The notes below the pieces were generated by a model that was not told the DNA's origin, did not search any database, and saw only the letters and a program-made list of their open reading frames with translations. A stretch of DNA of 11,710 nucleotides from Planctomycetaceae bacterium UBA2972. GTDB taxonomy: Bacteria; Planctomycetota; Planctomycetia; Pirellulales; Pirellulaceae. Of this stretch, positions 6,266 to 11,710 are shown piece by piece. Where the stretch lies: NCBI GenBank assembly GCA_002348315.1, contig DEAW01000217.1, positions 23,764 through 35,473 of the forward strand, given 5' to 3'. Every line of letters begins with the position of its first letter. Position 1 is the first letter of the stretch. The position numbers were made by a program, and so were the translations under genes.

Positions 6266-8725
6266 CTATCTGGATTCAGCCAGAATCTGTTGATAACGAG
6301 CGATGGCCTGATCGTAGGCCTGCCGGGCAGCCGCCTTCTCAGCATCTGCAATATACCGATTACGGTTTTCCCATAGTAACTGCGTCGATTCAAGGCACCA
6401 TTGGGCACTTTGAGCAGACGCTCGAATCGGTTTTCCAGCGACGAGTACATTCACCGGATTCGTATGTAACTGAGGAAACTGACGTAATGCGACCCAGCTA
6501 CTCTGTTCAATCGGCACAGCAAACTCAAGCTGATGCTGCTGGCCATCGGCAGGGACCTGAGCTGTGGCAACCACCTGACCGTTTACCACAATTTCTACTT
6601 GTCGATCACCACCCTGGACATATTCCATACTTCGAGGAGCATGCAGTAAGCGTGTGTCTCCCGCCAGATTATTAGATTCCGGATCGATCGTACCGTAAGC
6701 CACTCCTTCCGGTGTCGCCGGCGCAAAAGTAACACTTGCTTTAATCTCTACCATCCCTGTGGCAGCCAGTTCTACATCGTCTGTTCCGGGAGTCTGTTGA
6801 TTGACCCTGAAGTCTAATGCATGGGCATACCCATCAGACACATAGGATTGTCCCGAACCTAACGCGCGACACCATTGTTGATAATTCCATCGCTTACCCT
6901 GTCCCAATTGGACGTAAACCCGACCCTGGCCTACACGCCGACTCGACATACATGGAAAATCTGTTTCACCACTTAGCTTGATGGGAAATCCACAATTCAT
7001 CAGGTGATACCAGGTGTTCCATTCCGAAACGCGTGGAGTATCCATCGCACTTAGAAAATCGCAAACTCCTAACGGTGTACTCACAAACACTTCCATGGCG
7101 CCACGACCGGACATGGCCGGAATGGCCAGGTTGGGAAGTTGGTTGGAAGCCCGATCCAACGCCATCTTTAACTCCACCGCATCCAGGCGATCATCCTGAT
7201 TCATATCAATCCGATTAAACTCTGCAGGCAACAAAGCTCCTTTAGCCTCATCAGCCTTTAGCGTTAAGTCACCATCGGAATCATATCGTCGCAGAGTCCA
7301 TTGTGCTCCGCCTTCGGGATCCACGCCCAATGCCGAATGGGGATAACCTGTTACGCCTCCCTGCTCTTTACACCAACGCAATACAGGCACGGTCCAGGTG
7401 GGCCAACCTTTCGTTTTCGTACCCTCCGAGCCCGGGTAGGTTTGCCTTTTAAGATTGAGCAAACAGACATGTCCTAATGCTGCCGAACCGAATCCACTGA
7501 TTTCTAAATCGTATTTAAGTAACGTGTCCCGTTCACTGATGTCGTGGGCAATCGGAGCGAAGAATTGTCGCTGATGGTCATAACAGGGCCCCCATGTCAG
7601 GACACAACCAACATTCAATCCTTCTCCCTTTACCTGGCGAAACATGTCTTCGGGCGTGACACCTTCGGTCGGCAATGTATAGTGAGAACAACCGGCTGCA
7701 TGAATGTGATGGTCGCCTCCATAGAATCCAAATGCATTAGGAGTTACCCATCGTTTTAGCTTGATGCTCAACGTGGAAGTCTCTTCAGCCTGGACAGTCA
7801 GCTTTTGGCGTTCCACCTTGTATTCCGGACCACGACTACTGGTAACATCGTATTCTCCGGGAGGTAACAAGACATGCTCACCATCGGCTCGGTAAATCTG
7901 CGGCTGAAAGAAGAAGTCGGGAACGACTCGCTTCACTTGCGACGGAAATACACGCCCCGTTTGATCGGTAATGATCAATCTCGCAATCGACCGAACTCCA
8001 TTCTCATCGCGAACCTTGACGGGCACTTTCACGGATGGTACGGCATAGAAAAGTACGGGAACTTCTCCCCGAAATCCCAGATCCTGAGTCCCCTGTCCGA
8101 CGTCAAACTGCAGCAATGCTTCGCGACGACCTGCCGCGGTCGAAGATACATTTAATAAAACGTACTCAATATCCAAACCGCTCAATCGGGCCGTTAGTGG
8201 AGGAGCACGAAAGACCTCTGCCTCCAGAAATCTATTCTTTTCCCCTGCGACATTTTCTCCCTCGGCCAACTCAGTCTGTTCCTGACGTTTTAGAATCCCC
8301 ACTGAACCACCTGCATAAACCGGTCCGGCATTTGGCGAGTGAACATTCAAGGCAGTCTCGACGTGTGCCATATTGTGAATCTTCAGCAGCAGTGGAGTGA
8401 AGCCATGCTGTTGAATACTTGCTTTGGCCAGGCCCCGAATTGCTTTGACTCGCACTTCCGGATTGATTTCAACCAGAGCTAGCACTTGGGCATCCAGCAA
8501 TCTCTGAATCTCCAGCGAATCTTCAGCGGTGATCGCCGCGTCTAAATCAGCTTCCAGTTGTTTGGAAAGTGGGTGGCCTAAATACTGCAACGCCTGAATG
8601 ACACGTTGGACGTTAGCGCCTAATGGCTGAGGCTCGACGGCAATACGTGTCAACTGCTGAGCATAGGCCAGATTGCCTATTACAAGCATTACTAAAAAGA
8701 CGCCACAAATTCTAAGGTTGTGCAT
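6266..8725 (-). CDS. Secreted CehA/McbA-like PHP-family metallohydrolase with an EF-hand insert
   Basis: Predicted exported hydrolase of 819 residues; substrate unknown. The CehA/McbA name comes from carbaryl hydrolase and microcin maturation proteins, so it does not fix the reaction. I place the start at the ATG 8725-8723, because a signal peptide (1-22, cleavage AYA|QQ) begins there and GGTGAG lies just upstream. An in-frame ATG at 8827 would bury the signal behind 34 residues. An N-terminal region (about 23-230), then beta-rich carboxypeptidase-regulatory-like segments (about 230-325, PPGEYDV at 288-294), precede the PHP-like domain. Candidate metal ligands are in GGDHHIHAAGCSHY (336-349), CYDH (381-384), LGHV (417-420), YPHSA (461-465) and SGETDF (585-590). 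Two complete EF-hand loops, 482-493 and 507-518, sit between YPHSA and the continuation of the fold (LPNLAIPA, 530-537). The C-terminus is beta-rich, ending in a short helical tail. The stop is TAG, 44 bp before the protease gene. Confidence 0.85.
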   Translation of the reverse strand: MHNLRICGVFLVMLVIGNLAYAQQLTRIAVEPQPLGANVQRVIQALQYLGHPLSKQLEADLDAAITAEDSLEIQRLLDAQVLALVEINPEVRVKAIRGLAKASIQQHGFTPLLLKIHNMAHVETALNVHSPNAGPVYAGGSVGILKRQEQTELAEGENVAGEKNRFLEAEVFRAPPLTARLSGLDIEYVLLNVSSTAAGRREALLQFDVGQGTQDLGFRGEVPVLFYAVPSVKVPVKVRDENGVRSIARLIITDQTGRVFPSQVKRVVPDFFFQPQIYRADGEHVLLPPGEYDVTSSRGPEYKVERQKLTVQAEETSTLSIKLKRWVTPNAFGFYGGDHHIHAAGCSHYTLPTEGVTPEDMFRQVKGEGLNVGCVLTWGPCYDHQRQFFAPIAHDISERDTLLKYDLEISGFGSAALGHVCLLNLKRQTYPGSEGTKTKGWPTWTVPVLRWCKEQGGVTGYPHSALGVDPEGGAQWTLRRYDSDGDLTLKADEAKGALLPAEFNRIDMNQDDRLDAVELKMALDRASNQLPNLAIPAMSGRGAMEVFVSTPLGVCDFLSAMDTPRVSEWNTWYHLMNCGFPIKLSGETDFPCMSSRRVGQGRVYVQLGQGKRWNYQQWCRALGSGQSYVSDGYAHALDFRVNQQTPGTDDVELAATGMVEIKASVTFAPATPEGVAYGTIDPESNNLAGDTRLLHAPRSMEYVQGGDRQVEIVVNGQVVATAQVPADGQQHQLEFAVPIEQSSWVALRQFPQLHTNPVNVLVAGKPIRASAQSAQWCLESTQLLWENRNRYIADAEKAAARQAYDQAIARYQQILAESR

Positions 8726-8740
8726 GATCTCACCATCGTT

Positions 8741-8763
8741 ACGTCCCTGTTCGACGGGGACGT
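8741..8763 (-). promoter_or_regulatory. Leader hairpin or operator upstream of the CehA-like gene
   Basis: A perfect 7-bp inverted repeat, ACGTCCC (8741-8747) and GGGACGT (8757-8763), with a 9-nt spacer. It lies 15 nt upstream of the chosen start codon. No T run follows it on the minus strand, so it is not an intrinsic terminator. It could be an mRNA leader hairpin limiting access to the ribosome site or protecting the 5' end, or a binding site for a dimeric repressor. Confidence 0.35.
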
Positions 8764-8788
8764 TTAAAAGGAACTGTAGAGAGCCGTC

Positions 8789-8797
8789 ATTGTAGCA
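8789..8797 (-). promoter_or_regulatory. Candidate extended -10 promoter for the CehA-like and protease genes
   Basis: On the minus strand the sequence reads TGCTACAAT, an extended -10 element (TG-N-TACAAT). No good -35 hexamer is found at the usual distance. Transcription would start near 8782 and give a leader of about 57 nt that contains the hairpin at 8741-8763. Its place between a terminator-like hairpin and the next gene supports it. Confidence 0.35.
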
Positions 8798-8841
8798 CGC
8801 CCCACCCACCGGGACATTGAAGAGCAAACGCCGCGCCTAAG

Positions 8842-8869
8842 TAAAAACCAAAAGTCCAGCCAAGCTGGA
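8842..8869 (-). terminator. Probable intrinsic terminator after the DUF1501 gene
   Basis: On the minus strand TCCAGC, loop TTG and GCTGGA form a six-pair stem (8855-8869) starting 7 nt after the DUF1501 stop codon. A T-rich tail with runs of four and five T broken by GG follows (8853-8842). The stem is short, so termination may be partial. Confidence 0.5.
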
Positions 8870-8875
8870 GTGGTC

Positions 8876-10315
8876 TTAAAGAAGTTCGCGAATTGGCGTT
8901 CCGTGATAAACCTGGTGGGGTCGGTTCAACTTGTCGTACCAGGCAACTGTCTCCGGCAACCCTAAGGCTGAATAGATCGTGGCGGCCATATCTTCCGGAG
9001 TGTATGGATCCGCAGCCGGATATCCACCTTGTCGATCAGATGCACCGACTACATTGCCTCCTTTAATACCACCACCTGCAAAAAAGACGCTCTGAACCGG
9101 TCCCCAGTGATCTCGCCCGGGCTTACCACTTTTGGCGCCCTTAAATGTAAACACACGCGGTGTTCTACCAAACTCGCCCGCCATAATGATCAACGTCTCG
9201 TCGAGCATTCCCCGATCATCCAAATCATCCAGTAAAGCTGCCACAGCTCGGTCAGTCGGAGGTAGGAGATATTCTTTCAGATTATTAAAAGCGTTCTCGT
9301 GTGTATCCCATGATTCATCATTTCCTAAATTGACCTGCACCATCCGCACACCAGCTTCCACTAACTGCCGCGCCATCAATAGTGACCAACCAAAAGTGTT
9401 CTTACCGTATTTTTCCTGCAATGCATCATCAGCTTCATGGACATCCAATGCCTGATGTACGCCTTCGCCCGTGAGTAGCTGAGCAGCCTCACCACGGAAA
9501 CGATCAAAATCCTCCACACCCGCAGCGCGATCTAACGCCCGCCGTTGCTGGTCTAAACCGCTTAGCAAATTCAAACGGGACTGAAATCGACCTTTCAGCA
9601 TCCCATGTTGCAGTTCCAGTTTCGGAGCATCAAATACATAGTTTTCAGGATTGGTTGGTCCTTCCCAGCGATGGAATCCATATTCGGGAAACGCACCATG
9701 AATGTACTCGGACGTCTTAAAGCGACTCGCTTCGATAAACCAGGGATCATGTTCCGCTCCCATCACTCCGGCAAACTGCCCCGGTATGGTACGCCCCGTT
9801 ACATGAATTAGCTTCTCCGGTAACACGGCCGCCGGCGGGAGATTGTTTTGACGAGGTAACAGTTTACTGACCATCGATGCCAGACAGGGATGGTCGGTGG
9901 GATTCGGCCGCGAACCGCTAAACCCTCTGGGTAAATCACTGCGACCGGTCAGCATCACATGATGACCTTGTGAATGCTCATTAAACGGATGCGTTAGTGA
10001 ACGAAGCAAGGCCCATTTGTTACTGCGCTGAGCGAGCATCGGGAGGTGTTCGGACAGGAGCACACCGGGAGTCTGAGTCTGAATCGGTTTGAATTCACCC
10101 CGCACATCCTCCGGAGCATCTGGTTTAGGATCAAAACTCTCATGCTGAGCCAGACCGCCAGAAAGAAAAATGTAAATCACATTCTTCGCTGTCGGAGCAG
10201 CGATTTTATCCGCCGCCATAGCCTGCAATGGTTCCAGGTGGTTCATGCCCAAACCTAATAGGCCAACAGAACCTGCCTGAATTGCAACGCGACGACTGAC
10301 TTGTGGATGGTACAT
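8876..10315 (-). CDS. DUF1501 protein with Tat-type signal
   Basis: A 479-residue member of DUF1501, a family very abundant in planctomycetes and placed in the alkaline phosphatase/sulfatase superfamily; its reaction is not established. The N-terminus has a twin-arginine pattern (SRRVAIQAG, 7-15) and a hydrophobic stretch to about 24, so export folded through Tat is likely. Family landmarks are GGLAQHESFDPKP (53-65), THPFNEHSQGHH (108-119), WDTHENAFNNL (336-346), GEFGRTP (380-386), GRDHWGP (400-406) and FAGGGIKGGNVVGASDRQG (412-430). Their Asp, His and Glu residues are good candidates for metal ligands by analogy with the superfamily. The start ATG has an excellent GGAGGAG (10326-10332) upstream. 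DUF1501 genes often pair with DUF1549/DUF1553 cytochrome-like genes; none is next to it here. Length is normal and the gene intact. It lies upstream of the CehA-like gene on the same strand, across a probable terminator. Confidence 0.93.
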   Translation of the reverse strand: MYHPQVSRRVAIQAGSVGLLGLGMNHLEPLQAMAADKIAAPTAKNVIYIFLSGGLAQHESFDPKPDAPEDVRGEFKPIQTQTPGVLLSEHLPMLAQRSNKWALLRSLTHPFNEHSQGHHVMLTGRSDLPRGFSGSRPNPTDHPCLASMVSKLLPRQNNLPPAAVLPEKLIHVTGRTIPGQFAGVMGAEHDPWFIEASRFKTSEYIHGAFPEYGFHRWEGPTNPENYVFDAPKLELQHGMLKGRFQSRLNLLSGLDQQRRALDRAAGVEDFDRFRGEAAQLLTGEGVHQALDVHEADDALQEKYGKNTFGWSLLMARQLVEAGVRMVQVNLGNDESWDTHENAFNNLKEYLLPPTDRAVAALLDDLDDRGMLDETLIIMAGEFGRTPRVFTFKGAKSGKPGRDHWGPVQSVFFAGGGIKGGNVVGASDRQGGYPAADPYTPEDMAATIYSALGLPETVAWYDKLNRPHQVYHGTPIRELL

Positions 10316-10348
10316 AGTCTTGAAACTCCTCCATCATTGACTATCGTC

Positions 10349-10378
10349 ATTCTACTCAATCCGGATAAACGTCTTCAA
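10349..10378 (-). promoter_or_regulatory. Candidate promoter of the DUF1501 gene
   Basis: On the minus strand TTGAAG (10378-10373) and TAGAAT (10354-10349) are separated by 18 bp. Transcription would start near 10342, just ahead of the GGAGGAG ribosome site at 10332-10326, giving a short leader of about 27 nt. The agreement of spacing, position and ribosome site supports the call. Confidence 0.45.
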
Positions 10379-10418
10379 ATACCAAATGGACTATTAATCT
10401 CTGCTGATTTTAAGATTT

Positions 10419-10432
10419 ATCGGGTCCCCGAT
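10419..10432. repeat. Palindrome in the divergent spacer, possible operator
   Basis: ATCGGG (10419-10424), a 2-bp centre and CCCGAT (10427-10432) form a palindrome between the two divergent promoter candidates, about 40-50 bp upstream of each. It could be an operator; as RNA the loop is too small for the full stem. The rest of the 319-bp spacer (10316-10634) contains no gene that I can support. Confidence 0.25.
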
Positions 10433-10467
10433 CATTGAGGGAACCACTTTTATTAGATCTTCATCCT

Positions 10468-10495
10468 TTTACACCCTGATCGTGGTTGCTATATT
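10468..10495 (+). promoter_or_regulatory. Candidate promoter of the transthyretin-like lipoprotein gene
   Basis: TTTACA (10468-10473) and TATATT (10490-10495) are 16 bp apart, and the -10 is preceded by TG at 10487-10488, as in extended -10 promoters. A 10-bp palindrome, TTCTATAGAA (10494-10503), covers the expected start site and could bind a regulator. The leader would be about 130 nt long. Confidence 0.45.
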
Positions 10496-10634
10496 CTATA
10501 GAAGAATATCGAGATGCGTGATTTACTGAAATTTCGGGAATAATCGAGACTTCAGGCGTATCTACTAAGTATTATGCAATTAATATTTGCACGTTCAAAA
10601 CACTTGTTGTCCTTTTAGATAAAGAGAGAAGACA

Positions 10635-11192
10635 ATGCATAAGAAGCTAGTTGCACTGATGTGCGTTGGCGTGATGATCACAATCACAGGTTGTGGTGCA
10701 TCAAACCCAGATACAACTCTAGTCTCCGGTACTGTTACTTATGATGGCGAACCATTAGAAGGTGCTATAGTATCTATTACTCCTGAAGCAGGTGCTACTG
10801 GTGCTAAAAGTGCTAGTGGCGAAACCGATGCTCAAGGAGCTTTCACGCTTCGTACAGTATTCCCTGATGGCGAATCCAAAGATGGTGCCGTGGGCGGAAA
10901 TTACACAGTTCGCGTTTCGAAGATAGCCGCGGCAGAAGCTCCTGATGACGGAATGGTTGATCCATCGGAAGGTGACCCATCCGCTGCTTATGAAGCGAGT
11001 GTTTCAATGATGAGCGAAGATACTGAAAATGTTGGTCCCGAAAACCTTATCAACGAAGTTTTCAGTAGCTACGAAAAGCAGGACAACTGGAAGAATCAGG
11101 TTTCTATCACCGGTCCAGGTGAAGGAGCTGCAACAGCAACGCTGACAATCACCCTGAACGATAGTGGTGAAGGTAGCGCTGAAGTCAAATAA
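10635..11192 (+). CDS. Lipoprotein with a transthyretin/carboxypeptidase-regulatory-like domain
   Basis: A 185-residue predicted lipoprotein. The signal (1-19) ends in a lipobox ITGC, so Cys20 should be lipid-modified and the protein held on a membrane, facing outward. Residues 30-96 fit the short beta-sandwich repeat typical of planctomycete lipoproteins: VSGTVTYDGEPLEGAIVSI (30-48), a SGETDAQGAFTL turn (61-72) and GGNYTVRVSK (88-97). The rest is acidic and Ser/Gly-rich, ending in a strand-rich tail (TATLTITL, 167-174). No enzymatic motif is visible; a structural or binding role is the safest guess. The ATG has a weak AGAGAG/GAGAAG ribosome site. Ala and Gly codons lean to GCT and GGT, suggesting good expression. 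Related genes are often multicopy and linked to DUF1559 pseudopilin-like genes in planctomycetes; none is adjacent here. A strong terminator follows. Confidence 0.85.
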   Translation: MHKKLVALMCVGVMITITGCGASNPDTTLVSGTVTYDGEPLEGAIVSITPEAGATGAKSASGETDAQGAFTLRTVFPDGESKDGAVGGNYTVRVSKIAAAEAPDDGMVDPSEGDPSAAYEASVSMMSEDTENVGPENLINEVFSSYEKQDNWKNQVSITGPGEGAATATLTITLNDSGEGSAEVK

Positions 11193-11224
11193 GTAGTCTT
11201 CAATACTACATTTGAATCACAAGA

Positions 11225-11261
11225 AGCAGTGACCTGGAACAAGCCGGTCACTGCTTTTTTT
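11225..11261 (+). terminator. Strong intrinsic terminator after the first lipoprotein gene
   Basis: AGCAGTGACC (11225-11234) pairs perfectly with GGTCACTGCT (11246-11255) across an 11-nt loop, and seven T residues follow (11255-11261). An A-T pair (11224/11256) can extend the stem. It begins 32 nt after the stop codon. This is the clearest regulatory signal in the window. Confidence 0.9.
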
Positions 11262-11515
11262 GTACCTTCCAGATAAGAATTTCGAACAGACAGAGGGTAA
11301 ACCAAGGTTACAGTTCAGCTAATCCTTAAAGCTTCACACCACCATCGACTGATTGCAGATTTGTCAAATAATTCTTTCAATTCAGGCTATTAGTTGTTTA
11401 TATTTACTTCATAACCATTTTTTGGGAATAAATCCAAGGCGGTGCGAATCTATCTTGGTAGTTACAAATCTCCTTTTAAGTAAGAATCTCGTTTAGGTTT
11501 ATTGAGGACAATCAA
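11262..11515 (+). other. Intergenic spacer before the second lipoprotein gene
   Basis: After the terminator this AT-rich stretch has no ORF I can support. It must hold the promoter of the next gene, but I see only weak matches (for example TTTACT near 11403 with AATAAA near 11427). A small inverted repeat, CCAAG (11434-11438) with CTTGG (11454-11458), lies in the probable leader. The ribosome site GAGGA is at 11504-11508. Confidence 0.5.
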
Positions 11516-11710
11516 ATGAAACTTTTTAAAATCTTAGCCGCCTTTTTGGTAGTTGCTACAGTTGGAATCATCGGTTGCGGTGAAGAAAAAGACGCTTCAA
11601 GTGGTTCAGAAGGTCAATACGCTGATCCAGGCGCAATGATGGGCGAATCAGAAATGCCTGAAGAACCAGCTGAAGAAGGTGGCGAAACAGAAGCTCCTGC
11701 TGAAGAAGCT
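11516..11710 (+). CDS. Small acidic lipoprotein, 3' end beyond the window
   Basis: Sixty-five residues are visible and the frame is open to the right edge. GAGGA lies 7 nt upstream of the ATG. A lysine-containing n-region and hydrophobic core lead to a lipobox IIGC, so Cys21 should be lipidated. The visible mature part is low in complexity and strongly acidic: thirteen Glu and two Asp against one Lys, with Pro-Glu-Ala motifs (EEPAEEGGETEAPAEEA, 49-65). All thirteen Glu codons are GAA. Such a stretch may be a flexible spacer between the lipid anchor and a later domain, or the whole protein may be small and disordered. No family is recognised. The strong terminator upstream makes it an independent transcription unit from the neighbouring lipoprotein. 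Confidence 0.8.
   Translation, partial: MKLFKILAAFLVVATVGIIGCGEEKDASSGSEGQYADPGAMMGESEMPEEPAEEGGETEAPAEEA

Noticed and set aside
6262..6675. Plus-strand open frame of 137 codons over the 3' end of the metallohydrolase gene
   Set aside because: It is antisense to the intact C-terminal region of the hydrolase, with no ribosome site and no recognisable features.
7544..8400. Several plus-strand open frames of 71-121 codons
   Set aside because: They are shadows of the hydrolase gene, whose minus-strand frame carries the metal-site motifs here.
8726..8827. N-terminal extension of the metallohydrolase to an ATG at 8827
   Set aside because: It would place 34 hydrophilic residues before a perfect signal peptide, and the stretch contains promoter-like and hairpin elements.
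11434..11458. CCAAG/CTTGG inverted repeat as a riboswitch
   Set aside because: Only five pairs with a 15-nt loop, and no similarity to a known riboswitch core; it is probably chance.
1..11710. CRISPR array, insertion sequence, toxin-antitoxin or defence operon
   Set aside because: There are no regularly spaced direct repeats, no transposase or terminal inverted repeats, and no genes of known defence families; every long gene is accounted for by exported, ribosomal or repair functions.

Overview
The window looks like chromosomal DNA from a planctomycete (Planctomycetota, order Planctomycetales or close to it) of moderate GC content. I infer this from gene content: a Tat-signalled DUF1501 protein, a secreted CehA/McbA-type metallohydrolase of the kind common in this phylum, a tricorn-like S41 protease with a PD40 propeller, a lipoprotein of the planctomycete 'carboxypeptidase regulatory-like' type, and a Pro/Ala-rich N-terminus followed by one membrane anchor. 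I do not assign a genus.

Layout. On the minus strand at the left edge is the 5' part of a membrane-anchored protein (1-443). A 403-bp divergent spacer with a good promoter leads to plus-strand rpmG (ribosomal protein L33, 847-1014) with its own hairpin terminator, then recJ (1198-2952). RecJ runs tail to tail into a minus-strand block: the tricorn-like S41 protease (2949-6221), 44 bp behind a CehA/McbA-like PHP hydrolase (6266-8725), and, separated by a probable terminator plus a new promoter and leader hairpin, a DUF1501 protein (8876-10315). A 319-bp divergent spacer with promoter candidates on both strands leads to two plus-strand lipoproteins: one with a transthyretin-like fold (10635-11192), closed by a strong terminator, and a small acidic one (11516 onward) cut by the right edge.

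How the genes relate. rpmG and recJ are housekeeping genes of translation and DNA repair. The three minus-strand genes all encode exported proteins (two Sec-type signals, one Tat-type) and may serve envelope or extracellular degradation; no substrate can be read from the sequence. The two lipoproteins are probably independent transcription units.

Most notable: (i) recJ and the protease share the palindrome TTAA as stop codons, and recJ's intrinsic terminator lies inside the protease's last codons; (ii) the protease keeps Ser971, His745 and Glu1029 but has Leu744 where tricorn has the serine next to the catalytic histidine, one transition from a serine codon; (iii) the PHP hydrolase carries an intact EF-hand pair in the middle of its metal-site motifs; (iv) L33 is a zinc-ribbon-less form. 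I see no defence system, mobile element, CRISPR array, tRNA or rRNA, and no convincing wholly new multi-gene system.
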